Source: an uncultured Christensenella sp. (GTDB taxonomy: Bacteria; Bacillota; Clostridia; Christensenellales; UBA1242). Taken from it: 11,865 nucleotides of DNA. Location: the NCBI GenBank assembly GCA_949291975.1, contig CASEYA010000078.1:1-11865 (forward strand), read 5' to 3'. The notes under the pieces are model-generated. The model saw nothing but the letters and a program-made list of their open reading frames with translations. It did not search any database and was not told where the DNA came from. A program made the position numbers and the translations under genes. Positions 1 to 6,438 of the stretch are shown in pieces. Position 1 is the stretch's first letter. Each line of letters starts with the position of its first letter.

Positions 1-360
1 CAAGGACTTGTTAGCATAAACACATCAAGCGAGTTTGATAGCCGTGGAACAGGAACTATCACAGGAAGTTTTAAAGAGGTTTCTGGGCAAAATATAATTA
101 ATGCATATGCAGGAAATGTGAATTTAACCATTCCACAAAACGAATTTGCTCTTGGTTGGAGAAATATGAGTGGTGCCGTAAACATCAATATGGGAAGTCT
201 AAAAACCACTTCAAAAACAACCAGTGAATACCTCAGCGACACTTCAAGCACAACTCAAAAATGGGTTAATGTCATAACAGGTACGCAAACAGAAAATGAT
301 TCAAATTCAATTCTTGTTACAAACAATTCTGGACAAATCAACATTTCGCCAGTTTCATAA
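1..360 (+). CDS. C-terminal part of a putative surface/adhesin-like protein (5' truncated)
   Basis: The frame is open from base 1 to the TAA at 358-360, giving 119 visible codons; the true start lies outside the window, so an internal GTG at 118 is not taken as the start. The visible part is rich in Ser, Thr, Asn and Gly, with alternating hydrophobic residues and recurring short strands such as GNVNLTIP, SGAVNINMG and SGQINISPVS. This is what a right-handed beta-helix or DUF4097-type putative adhesin repeat looks like. No Cys, membrane anchor or sorting motif is visible at the C-terminus. The DUF4097 link rests on strand pattern only; an extracellular or envelope role is inference. The next gene (cwlD-like) follows after 40 bases with no obvious terminator between them. 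Confidence 0.6.
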   Translation, partial: QGLVSINTSSEFDSRGTGTITGSFKEVSGQNIINAYAGNVNLTIPQNEFALGWRNMSGAVNINMGSLKTTSKTTSEYLSDTSSTTQKWVNVITGTQTENDSNSILVTNNSGQINISPVS

Positions 361-388
361 AAAAGTTATTTTGTAAAAAACAGATGCA

Positions 389-394
389 TATATT
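389..394 (+). promoter_or_regulatory. possible -10 box (TATATT) for the cwlD-like gene
   Basis: TATATT starts 12 bases before the ATG at 401, the same spacing seen for the much better -10 boxes of mrnC and cca. No convincing -35 is visible (TTATTT at 366-371 would give a 17-base spacer) and the TG upstream is one base out of register for an extended -10. Support comes mainly from the absence of a Shine-Dalgarno site and the shared geometry. Confidence 0.3.
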
Positions 395-400
395 TTTAAT

Positions 401-1093
401 ATGTTTATAGTATTAAAAAGAAAATCAATTGCTCTGTTTTTTCTTTTTTGCGCCATCGTTATGCTTTCTGGACTTTTATATCCACTGACTCAAAGCACAA
501 CAACTTCTGTTCCTGCAACTTCACTTTGTGTGGTGCTTGATGCTGGGCACGGCGGAGTTGATGGCGGAAGTCAGGGAAGCACGGGAGTATATGAGCGTGA
601 TATAAATCTTGCAATAACAAACAAAATAGAAACCTTGCTTACCAACATGGGCATTTCTGTTGTTCAAACACGCAGAACGCAAGACGGGCTTTATGGGGTT
701 TTTGCCAGTGGGTTTAAGATGCGGGACATGAAAGAGAGAAAGCGCATAATTGAAGAAAGTAATGCCGACCTTGTTGTTAGTATACACATGAATTATTTCA
801 GTGATACAACAGCAAAGGGTGCGCAAATTTTTTACAAGCCAAATGATGAAGTAAGTAAAATCCTTGCAACAAATATGCAAGCTTTTTTCACAAAAAATCT
901 TGAAAATGCAAGAAAGGAATGTAAAGAAGGAGATTTCTATATTCTAACTTGCACGCAAACACCGGGCATTTTGATTGAGTGCGGATATTTGTCCAATCCA
1001 GAGGAGGAAAAACTTTTGATATCTGATGAATATCAAGACAAGCTGGCATATCAAATTTTTTGTGGTATAGTGGCATATTATGGCTTAAAATAA
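401..1093 (+). CDS. cwlD: N-acetylmuramoyl-L-alanine amidase, CwlD-like (Amidase_3)
   Basis: Zinc amidase predicted to cut the bond between N-acetylmuramic acid and L-alanine in peptidoglycan. The 230-residue protein has a basic N-terminus and one hydrophobic segment (about 9-28), so it should be membrane-anchored or exported. The Amidase_3 domain then runs from about 43 to 228. Visible family motifs are VVLDAGHGG with zinc ligand H50, E65 in YERDINLAI, H129 in SIHMN, and catalytic E193 in GILIECGYLSN. Size and layout match Bacillus CwlD, which acts in making muramic delta-lactam of the spore cortex. Assignment to CwlD rather than a general autolysin is inferred from length and the lack of SPOR, SH3 or LysM domains. 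The ATG at 401 has no good Shine-Dalgarno site, and a TATATT lies 12 bases upstream. A terminator hairpin follows at 1132. Confidence 0.85.
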   Translation: MFIVLKRKSIALFFLFCAIVMLSGLLYPLTQSTTTSVPATSLCVVLDAGHGGVDGGSQGSTGVYERDINLAITNKIETLLTNMGISVVQTRRTQDGLYGVFASGFKMRDMKERKRIIEESNADLVVSIHMNYFSDTTAKGAQIFYKPNDEVSKILATNMQAFFTKNLENARKECKEGDFYILTCTQTPGILIECGYLSNPEEEKLLISDEYQDKLAYQIFCGIVAYYGLK

Positions 1094-1131
1094 AAAAAGT
1101 AATCTAAAAGGCTTATAATATTTTAAACTAG

Positions 1132-1172
1132 AAAAAATATTGGTAACGATTATACCACTATTTTTTTGTTTT
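1132..1172 (+). terminator. intrinsic terminator after cwlD-like gene
   Basis: An inner stem TGGTA (1141-1145) / TACCA (1153-1157) has a 7-base loop. One T·C mismatch separates it from an outer AAAAAATA (1132-1139) / TATTTTTT (1159-1166) stem, and more T residues follow to 1172. It lies about 40 bases past the cwlD stop. Confidence 0.65.
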
Positions 1173-1216
1173 ATGTTAATCATAAAAACAACAGATTAAG
1201 CAAATTTATTTTTTAG

Positions 1217-1245
1217 TTGCATGAAACAGTTGTTTGTGATATAAT
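1217..1245 (+). promoter_or_regulatory. promoter of the mrnC-rlmB-sigH-dnaX-ybaB-recR operon
   Basis: The -35 TTGCAT (1217-1222), a 17-base spacer and the -10 TATAAT (1240-1245) are preceded by TGA (1237-1239), an extended -10. Transcription starting about 7 bases after the -10 would begin at base 1252, which is the A of the mrnC ATG. The mRNA is therefore predicted to be leaderless. Confidence 0.85.
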
Positions 1246-1251
1246 TTTTCT

Positions 1252-1653
1252 ATGAGTTTTAAATTTAATTTTAATGATGACGAAGTTAAAAATATGCCAA
1301 TAACATCACTTGCTTTTGTGGGTGATGCATATTTCACTTTGTATGCACGCTTAAAAGTTTTAAACACTGAGGCAAAGTCAGGAAAATTTCACACAAAAGC
1401 CATAAAACTTGTCAATGCGCACGCACAGAGTGAGTTTTTGGATAAAATAAAGCCACTTTTAAGTGAAGAAGAGGAAGATTTAATAAGAAGGGCTCGCAAT
1501 ACTCACACATCAAGCAAAAGTAAAAATGCGGGACTGGCAGATTATAAAAAATCAACCGCATTTGAGGCTTTGTTGGGATTTTTGTTTTTAACAAAAAACG
1601 AAAAGCGCATTGATGAACTTCTAAATCTTATAAGGAGTGAGGAAAATTTATGA
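1252..1653 (+). CDS. mrnC: Mini-ribonuclease 3
   Basis: Mini-III is a small RNase III relative lacking the double-stranded-RNA-binding domain; in Bacillus it trims both ends of 23S rRNA as a homodimer. The 133-residue protein is one RNase III catalytic fold. The signature AFVGDAYF carries the metal-binding Asp (D25) and STAFEALLGFLFL carries the second acidic residue (E105). The stretch RRARNTH to KNAGLADYKK, about 79-100, is the strongly conserved Mini-III segment between them. Length is close to the Bacillus protein. No Shine-Dalgarno site precedes the ATG at 1252, and the promoter position predicts a leaderless start. Met15 is an in-frame alternative, but it also lacks a good Shine-Dalgarno site. 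The stop overlaps the rlmB start (ATGA), implying translational coupling. As first gene of the operon, it sits directly upstream of another 23S rRNA maturation enzyme. Confidence 0.92.
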   Translation: MSFKFNFNDDEVKNMPITSLAFVGDAYFTLYARLKVLNTEAKSGKFHTKAIKLVNAHAQSEFLDKIKPLLSEEEEDLIRRARNTHTSSKSKNAGLADYKKSTAFEALLGFLFLTKNEKRIDELLNLIRSEENL

Positions 1654-2384
1654 TAATTTGTGGTAAAAATGCAATTATTGAAAGTTTGCGCAATAAAAAA
1701 GCGGTTTTCAAACTTTATGCAAGCAAAAATTTAATGCAAGAGAGAAATAACGAAATTTTCAAACTTGCCAAGCAAAATAATGTTCAGGTAATTTTTAGGA
1801 ATAAAGAATTTCTAGATAAAATAACAGCAAACGGTCATCATCAGGGTTTTGTTGCTGAGGTTGAGAATTTTACATATTCAACAACTGACGATATTCTAGA
1901 TTTTGCACGAAAAAAAGGGGAACAGCCTTTTATTGTGATTTTAGATAAAGTGGAGGACCCGCACAACCTTGGAAGTATAATTCGTGTGTGCGAATGTGCA
2001 GGTGTTCATGGCATAATCATTCCAAAACACAATGCGTGCGAAGTTAATCAAACAGTTGCATCTACAAGCGCTGGGGCGTATTCCTATTGCCTTATAGCCC
2101 GAGTTACAAACATCAATCAAGAAATTGAAAAACTGAAAAAAGAGGGCGTTTGGGTATACGGCATTGAACTTGGTGGTGAGCCGTTTTACAGCGAAAATCT
2201 AACAGGCGCAATTGCCTTGGTTATTGGCAGTGAGGGCTTTGGAACAAGTGCGCTTGTCAAGAAAAATTGTGATAAGATTTTAACCATTCCAATGCGTGGA
2301 AAAATTAATTCTTTAAATGCTAGCGTTGCTTGTGGTGTTGCTGTTTTTGAAGTTTTAAGACAAAGAGGTGCAAATGAACAATAA
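1650..2384 (+). CDS. rlmB: 23S rRNA (guanosine-2'-O-)-methyltransferase, RlmB/TrmH family
   Basis: SPOUT-class enzyme that uses S-adenosylmethionine to methylate a ribose 2'-OH, in the RlmB family on a guanosine of 23S rRNA near the peptidyl-transferase centre. The 244-residue protein has an N-terminal L30e-like substrate-binding domain (about 1-75, opening IICGKNAIIESL and containing HHQGFVAEV), then the knotted SpoU methylase domain. Its three family motifs are visible: DKVEDPHNLGSIIR (99-112), VIGSEGFG (191-198) and IPMRGKINSLNASVA (213-227). The start at 1650 overlaps the mrnC stop and has a Shine-Dalgarno site (AAGGAG at 1632-1637, with a second GAGG closer in). The end overlaps the sigma-factor gene. 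Which guanosine is modified cannot be read from sequence; RlmB is the best call from the mrnC neighbour. Confidence 0.9.
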   Translation: MIICGKNAIIESLRNKKAVFKLYASKNLMQERNNEIFKLAKQNNVQVIFRNKEFLDKITANGHHQGFVAEVENFTYSTTDDILDFARKKGEQPFIVILDKVEDPHNLGSIIRVCECAGVHGIIIPKHNACEVNQTVASTSAGAYSYCLIARVTNINQEIEKLKKEGVWVYGIELGGEPFYSENLTGAIALVIGSEGFGTSALVKKNCDKILTIPMRGKINSLNASVACGVAVFEVLRQRGANEQ

Positions 2385-3009
2385 GTTAACACAAGAAGAT
2401 GTTATAAAACTTTTAAAAAGAGCAAAAAAAGGCGATGAGGAAAGTCAAGACATTCTGATTGAAAACTATAAAAAAATGGTCAAAAGCATTGTTCGTGGTT
2501 TTTTTCTGATTGGTGGAGATGCCGAAGACCTAATGCAAGAGGGTATGATTGGGCTTTACAAGGCAATGCAGTCTTACAACAGTTCCAACAAAGCAACTTT
2601 CACAACTTTTGCCTATCTTTGTGTGCTAAGGCAAATTCAAAGTGCCATTCGTTCACATTTTAGAAAGGGCAGGTTTATTCTAAGTGACTTTTTACCCATA
2701 TCAAATCAGGGCATGATTGTTTTGGATGATACCAACAAAAAAGGCATTTATCTTATCAGCAGTGAACTTTCGCCCGAGGAAAACTTAATTCAGCGAGAAC
2801 ACAAGCAGGAATTAAGCGACATCATAAAAAAACAAATCAGCAATTTTGAATTTAATGTTTTGGGGTTATATCTAAAGGGCTATTCTCATTTTGAAATTGC
2901 TCAAAAACTTGGAAAAGATATAAAAAGTGTTTCTAATGCAATTTTTAGAATCAGAACAAAATTGCAAAACTATTTTGGAGGGGAAAATGTATCTAGCGCT
3001 ATATCGTAA
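2374..3009 (+). CDS. sigH: RNA polymerase sigma factor, SigH (sigma-30)-like
   Basis: Sigma-70-family factor of 211 residues, close to the length of Bacillus SigH, which drives transition-state and early sporulation genes. Region 2 spans about 28-97 and contains the diagnostic block FFLIGGDAEDLMQEGMIGLY (43-62), followed by FTTFAYLCVLRQI. Region 4 is a helix-turn-helix at about 150-198 (LKGYSHFEIAQKLGKDIKSV). The ATG at 2374 is preferred over a GTG six bases upstream because AGAGG at 2364-2368 is well spaced from it. The start lies inside the end of rlmB (11-base overlap) and the 3' end overlaps dnaX by 23 bases, so translation is probably coupled. Family placement is firm. The exact regulon and a sporulation role are inference, supported by the cwlD-like gene nearby. 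The rae1/yacP gene usually placed between rlmB and sigH is absent. Confidence 0.88.
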   Translation: MNNKLTQEDVIKLLKRAKKGDEESQDILIENYKKMVKSIVRGFFLIGGDAEDLMQEGMIGLYKAMQSYNSSNKATFTTFAYLCVLRQIQSAIRSHFRKGRFILSDFLPISNQGMIVLDDTNKKGIYLISSELSPEENLIQREHKQELSDIIKKQISNFEFNVLGLYLKGYSHFEIAQKLGKDIKSVSNAIFRIRTKLQNYFGGENVSSAIS

Positions 3010-4591
3010 ATTTAGACCAACAAATTTTGAGCAAGTTGTTGGGCAAGAGCATATTATTAAAACACTGAAAAATCAAATTATAAACGGACAAGTTGGACAT
3101 GCCTATCTTTTTTGTGGAAGTCGTGGAACAGGTAAAACAAGTGTTGCAAAAATTTTTGCAAAAGCGGTTAACTGCACAAACAACAAAGACGGCTCACCAT
3201 GTGGAGCTTGTGAGGTTTGTAAAAATTTAGAGCAAGCAAACAACATTGATATCATTGAAATCGACGCAGCCAGCAACAACCGTGTTGACGAAATAAGAGA
3301 CTTGAAAGAACTTGTTAAATATCCACCAATCTATGGAAAATATAAGGTATATATCATTGACGAAGTTCATATGCTCACAGACAGTGCTTTTAATGCTCTT
3401 TTAAAAACTCTTGAAGAACCACCAGCACATATAATTTTTATTCTTGCAACAACCGAGCCTCAAAAACTTCCAGCAACCATTCTATCAAGGGTATTAAGGT
3501 TTGATTTCAAACTTATCAGCCAAGATAAACTTTTTGGACTTTTGTCAGACATCTTCAAGAAAAGTGGAATCAAGGCAGAACAGCAGGCAATAAAAATGAT
3601 TGTAAAAGCAGGTGGCGGAAGTGTTCGAGATTCGCTTTCAATTGCTGATATGTGTGCAAGTTATTCTAACAATAACATAACAGCAAATGATGTTTTGGAA
3701 ATTCTTGGAACAAGTGGTCAAGAGGTTTTGCTTTCTTTGGCTAATCTGTGTTTAAGTGGAGATATCCATGGCTTTGTTGAACTTTTAGATAAGCAGGTGA
3801 AATCGGGTAAGAACATTGTTAATCTTGCGCAAGAAATTTCAAAAACGCTGAGAGATATGCTAGTTCTAAAAACAACAAATGCAGTGAGTGAAACGGTAGA
3901 TTTACCTGTTGAAAATCAAGAACAAATGTTAAAAGTTGCTAAAAACTTTTCAACCGCATTTATTGGACAAGCATTTGAAAAGTTTAGTTCTATTGAATTA
4001 GATATAAAATATGCTTTTGACCCTCAACTTCTTCTTGAAACAATTGCTGTGGCTGTTGCTATTGAAAGCCCTTATTTTAAGGATGACGGTATAGCCAAAA
4101 AAAATATTTCAGTTGAAAAGATTGCTGAAACTGGTTCAAAAACAGAAAACATGACAGAAGTTAAAAAAGACCAAACAGGCATACAAAATGGATATGTTTA
4201 TGATGATAACCAACAAGCACAAAACACAACTTCTGTTGGAGGGCTAAAAGATGCTCAGCAAGAAGAAAAAGCATCAAAAGAAACAACGGCAACAAAAATT
4301 TGGGGGCAAGTGCTAATTGAACTTCACAAGCAAAATCCAGTTCTGCATGCTTGTTGTGTTCAGGTTACAGATGTTGAAAAGCAAGGAGATAATTTTTTAA
4401 TTGAAATAGATAGTGACAGCATCTTGGAAATTCTTAAAAATAATGAAAATTATCAAGAATTAGTTGCGTGTTTTAATAAACTTGGGTATAATAATCATAT
4501 AGAGATAACCAAAGTTGACGCAAAACAAGCAAAGGACAAAGCACGACTTTTAAGCGAACAACTTGGTGTGTCTGTTAATATAAAAAAATAA
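2987..4591 (+). CDS. dnaX: DNA polymerase III subunit tau/gamma
   Basis: AAA+ ATPase of the sliding-clamp loader that couples polymerase and helicase at the replication fork. The ATG at 2987 is chosen because GGAGGGG sits just upstream (2977-2983) and MYLALYRKFRP is the standard DnaX N-terminus; the open frame extends further upstream but without family similarity. Product 534 residues. Walker A is GSRGTGKT (44-51), the four zinc cysteines are C63, C72, C75 and C78, Walker B is IIDEVH (123-128), and the trans arginine finger is R168. The usual SRC motif reads SRV here. Domains I-III end near residue 365. A low-complexity linker (about 370-435) and a tau-specific C-terminal domain follow. An A8 run at 4097-4104 begins at codon 371, and slippage in any register would stop soon after, giving a gamma-like form of about 376 residues if the shift is -1. 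Confidence 0.95.
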   Translation: MYLALYRKFRPTNFEQVVGQEHIIKTLKNQIINGQVGHAYLFCGSRGTGKTSVAKIFAKAVNCTNNKDGSPCGACEVCKNLEQANNIDIIEIDAASNNRVDEIRDLKELVKYPPIYGKYKVYIIDEVHMLTDSAFNALLKTLEEPPAHIIFILATTEPQKLPATILSRVLRFDFKLISQDKLFGLLSDIFKKSGIKAEQQAIKMIVKAGGGSVRDSLSIADMCASYSNNNITANDVLEILGTSGQEVLLSLANLCLSGDIHGFVELLDKQVKSGKNIVNLAQEISKTLRDMLVLKTTNAVSETVDLPVENQEQMLKVAKNFSTAFIGQAFEKFSSIELDIKYAFDPQLLLETIAVAVAIESPYFKDDGIAKKNISVEKIAETGSKTENMTEVKKDQTGIQNGYVYDDNQQAQNTTSVGGLKDAQQEEKASKETTATKIWGQVLIELHKQNPVLHACCVQVTDVEKQGDNFLIEIDSDSILEILKNNENYQELVACFNKLGYNNHIEITKVDAKQAKDKARLLSEQLGVSVNIKK

Positions 4592-4612
4592 TTAGAAAAG
4601 GAAATAAAAATT

Positions 4613-4936
4613 ATGGCAGGATTTAATGGTTTTGGTGGCGGAATGCAAATGCAACAACTGATGAAACAAGCGCAGGCAATGCAAGAAAAAATGCAAAAGC
4701 AAAAAGAGGAACTTGAGGCAAGTGTTTTTTCTGCAACAAGTGGGGGCGGAATGGTTGAACTAAAAATGAATGGAAAGCGTGAACTTGTGGCATTAAAAAT
4801 AAAGCCCGAAGTTGTTGATGCAAGTGACATTGAAATGCTTGAAGATTTAATTATAGCAGCAGTAAACGATGCAAATGCTCAAATAGACAAACAAATTGCA
4901 AGCAGTATGCCAAACATTCCAGGAGGCTTTTTCTAG
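4613..4936 (+). CDS. ybaB: YbaB/EbfC family nucleoid-associated protein
   Basis: Small dimeric DNA-binding protein of the YbaB/EbfC family, almost always encoded between dnaX and recR. The 107-residue product has a Gly/Met/Gln-rich start and a coiled helix with QMQQLMKQAQAMQEKMQKQK (12-31). The family core follows: EASVFSATSGGGMVELKMNG, the ALKIKPEVVD strand-turn, then a helix with LEDLIIAAVNDA. The C-terminal tail is Gly/Pro-rich. AAAAGGA (4596-4602) lies 10 bases before the ATG, in a 21-base gap after dnaX. Its last codons contain AGGAGG, which serves as the ribosome binding site for recR, whose start immediately follows the TAG. Its exact role in DNA organisation or repair cannot be read from sequence. 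Confidence 0.93.
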   Translation: MAGFNGFGGGMQMQQLMKQAQAMQEKMQKQKEELEASVFSATSGGGMVELKMNGKRELVALKIKPEVVDASDIEMLEDLIIAAVNDANAQIDKQIASSMPNIPGGFF

Positions 4937-5530
4937 TTGAAAAATTTGATTGAACCAGTTGAAAAGCTTATAAGTGAATTTTCTCGTTTGCCAAGTGTGG
5001 GCAGAAAAACAGCTGTTCGTTTTGCATATTTTGTTGTGAACATGAAAAAAGAAGATGCACATTCCTTTGCAAAATCAATCTTAGAAGCAAAAGAAAAGGT
5101 GCATTTTTGCAGTATATGTGGAAATTGGACAGACCAAGAAATCTGCACAACCTGTCAAAAGGGTAATCAAAAACTTGTTTGTGTTGTTGCAGAGCCAAAA
5201 GACATTTTGGCACTTGAAAAGGTAAAAGACTTTTCTGGAACATATCATGTTTTGCATGGACTTTTAAGCCCAATGGATGGAGTGGGTCCTGATGATATAA
5301 GGATAAAAGAACTTTTGGATAGAATTGCAAAATATGATGTCCAAGAGGTAATTATGGCAACCAGTCCAACAGTAGAAGGAGAGGCAACCGCTCTTTATAT
5401 TGCAAAACTTTTAAAGCCACTAAATGTAAAAGTCACACGAATTGCACAGGGTGTTTCTCTTGGCAGTGACCTTGAATATGTTGATGAAGTAACTCTCTCA
5501 CGAGCAATTGAAGACAGAAAAGAACTGTAA
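4937..5530 (+). CDS. recR: recombination mediator protein RecR
   Basis: RecR works with RecO (and RecF) to load RecA on gapped single-stranded DNA. The 197-residue length is typical. Domain order is a helix-hairpin-helix N-terminus (LSRLPSVGRKTA-type region, 17-25), a C4 zinc finger (C58, C61, C70, C73), and a Toprim domain from about 80 with VVAEPKDI, HGLLSPMDGVGPDD and ATSPTVEGEA. The C-terminal segment is LEYVDEVTLSRAIEDRKEL. The start is a TTG directly abutting the ybaB stop, supported by AGGAGG at 4921-4926 and by the family-typical N-terminus. The usual RIAHG-x-P-x-GGDLEY stretch reads RIAQGVSLGSDLEY here, a mild departure. The gene closes the operon and is followed at once by a hairpin terminator. 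Confidence 0.95.
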   Translation: MKNLIEPVEKLISEFSRLPSVGRKTAVRFAYFVVNMKKEDAHSFAKSILEAKEKVHFCSICGNWTDQEICTTCQKGNQKLVCVVAEPKDILALEKVKDFSGTYHVLHGLLSPMDGVGPDDIRIKELLDRIAKYDVQEVIMATSPTVEGEATALYIAKLLKPLNVKVTRIAQGVSLGSDLEYVDEVTLSRAIEDRKEL

Positions 5531-5557
5531 AAGCACTTGTTAGGTGCTTTTTATTTT
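5529..5557. terminator. bidirectional intrinsic terminator between recR and the minus-strand small gene
   Basis: AAAAGCAC (5529-5536) pairs with GTGCTTTT (5544-5551) across a short loop, and T-rich sequence follows. On the minus strand the same stem is also followed by a T-run. It overlaps the recR stop on one side and reaches the stop of the 5557-5724 gene on the other, so it can end both convergent transcripts. Confidence 0.8.
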
Positions 5558-5724
5558 CAGTTTTCTTCATTGATGAAATTCGCAAGTTTTCTCCTTGCAT
5601 CAATATGATTTTTTAAATGCTTTCTAACATTTTTATTGTGTTTAACAAGCAATTCATTTTCTGATTTTATTATTTCTTTTTTTAATTCTTCTACTTCTTT
5701 ATAGATTAAAAATTTCTTTTTCAT
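5557..5724 (-). CDS. small Lys/Glu-rich helical protein, 55 residues, unknown function
   Basis: A short minus-strand frame runs from ATG (5724-5722) to TGA (5559-5557). The product starts MKKKFLIYKEVEELKK and ends RRKLANFINEEN. It is highly charged with a heptad-like spacing of Leu, Val and Ile, suggesting one long helix or a short coiled coil. It has no Cys, signal peptide or membrane segment. Support for it being real: AAGGG lies 6 bases before the ATG on the minus strand, the frame fills the gap between two plus-strand genes, and its stop abuts the shared terminator. Its leader lies back to back with the promoter of the 5787 gene, so the two could be divergently regulated. I do not recognise the family, and a chance frame cannot be excluded. 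Confidence 0.6.
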   Translation of the reverse strand: MKKKFLIYKEVEELKKEIIKSENELLVKHNKNVRKHLKNHIDARRKLANFINEEN

Positions 5725-5733
5725 GTTAAACCC

Positions 5734-5763
5734 TTAACAAAATTTTTTTTATTTTCATATAAA
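5734..5763 (+). promoter_or_regulatory. promoter of the 5787-6284 gene
   Basis: TTAACA (5734-5739), an 18-base spacer and TATAAA (5758-5763) form a reasonable sigma-A-type promoter. Transcription would start near 5770, leaving a leader of about 17 bases that holds the GGGGGA ribosome binding site. TTAACA overlaps the leader of the divergent small gene. Confidence 0.55.
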
Positions 5764-5786
5764 ATTAAAAAATGTGGGGGATAGAT

Positions 5787-6284
5787 ATGTTTGATGACGA
5801 AAAAATTGCTGATGAACAAAGTATAGCCAACATGAAAATAAAATATGCAGGACTAAGCGAAAAAAGAAAGGTAAAAGTTTTGCAAGAAGGTGAGCAACAG
5901 CAAAGTTCCCTTCTTTCACTTGCTCAAGATTTTAGGTTAGAACAAAAATATCTAACCTTTCTATCTGAACGAACCTCTGGACAAGTGCAAACATTTTTTA
6001 ATGAACTAATTGATGTTGCAAACAATGAACTTGCAGACCTTTCTGTTTATTATCAAGATTTGAATAATGCTGGAAGAATTAATCCAACCTTTGTTTGTCG
6101 TCCAAACAGCATTTGCAAAATAAACAGAAAACTTGCCGATATCCAGACAAGCATTTTGGCAACTCTTTTCAATCTCTATACAAACGAAGTAAACACAGAG
6201 GCAAAAGCTGTTTTGCAAAGAATAATCAACAGGCGAATTGAGGCGCTTGGACTGATGTTTTTAAATCCAAACTTTTTAAACTGA
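5787..6284 (+). CDS. protein of unknown function, 165 residues, alpha-helical
   Basis: I do not recognise this protein. The ATG at 5787 is chosen over the in-frame ATG at 5772 because GGGGGA (5776-5781) is correctly placed for it and would otherwise lie inside the gene. The product begins MFDDEKIADEQ. It is predicted almost wholly helical and soluble, with amphipathic runs such as LAQDFRLEQKYLTFLSER and FNELIDVANNELADLSVYY. A short Pro/Cys turn (NPTFVCRPNSICKINRK) contains its only two cysteines, which are five residues apart. No signal peptide or membrane segment is visible. It is a single-gene unit with its own promoter and a strong terminator after it. It could be a lineage-specific helical-bundle protein; no function is claimed. 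Confidence 0.75.
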   Translation: MFDDEKIADEQSIANMKIKYAGLSEKRKVKVLQEGEQQQSSLLSLAQDFRLEQKYLTFLSERTSGQVQTFFNELIDVANNELADLSVYYQDLNNAGRINPTFVCRPNSICKINRKLADIQTSILATLFNLYTNEVNTEAKAVLQRIINRRIEALGLMFLNPNFLN

Positions 6285-6324
6285 AAGATTTTGCAAAATT
6301 TTTTATAAAAAAGATATAAAAAAG

Positions 6325-6374
6325 TGTAAAAAACAATGTCAAAATGCTGTTTTTTACATTTCTTTTTTATTTTT
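6325..6374 (+). terminator. intrinsic terminator after the 5787-6284 gene
   Basis: A perfect 11-bp inverted repeat, TGTAAAAAACA (6325-6335) and TGTTTTTTACA (6348-6358), with a 12-base loop is followed by TTTCTTTTTTATTTTT. The stem is A/T-rich but long, and A-rich sequence before it extends the pairing. Confidence 0.75.
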
Positions 6375-6423
6375 AAAAAATTTTAAAAGTTATATTAAAA
6401 TTTATGCTTTTTTCAAACAAATG

Positions 6424-6432
6424 TGCTATAAT
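6424..6432 (+). promoter_or_regulatory. extended -10 promoter of cca-rmuC
   Basis: TGC followed by TATAAT (6427-6432) is a perfect extended -10. No clear -35 is present 17 bases upstream, which extended -10 promoters tolerate. The ATG at 6439 lies 12 bases after the first T of the box, exactly as for mrnC, so transcription should start at or next to the A of the start codon. Confidence 0.75.
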
Positions 6433-6438
6433 GCAAAT

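Noticed and set aside
521..880. Minus-strand open frame of 119 codons opposite the cwlD-like gene
   Set aside because: It lies wholly antisense to a gene with intact catalytic motifs and its translation has no recognisable features.
2927..2986. Upstream extension of dnaX adding 20 residues
   Set aside because: It lacks a ribosome binding site and family similarity, while the ATG at 2987 has GGAGGGG and the standard MYLALYRKFRP start.
4495..5330. Several minus-strand open frames of 66-120 codons opposite ybaB and recR
   Set aside because: They are Ser/Phe/Leu/Cys-biased mirror frames of well-identified plus-strand genes, with no recognisable domains; treated as shadows.
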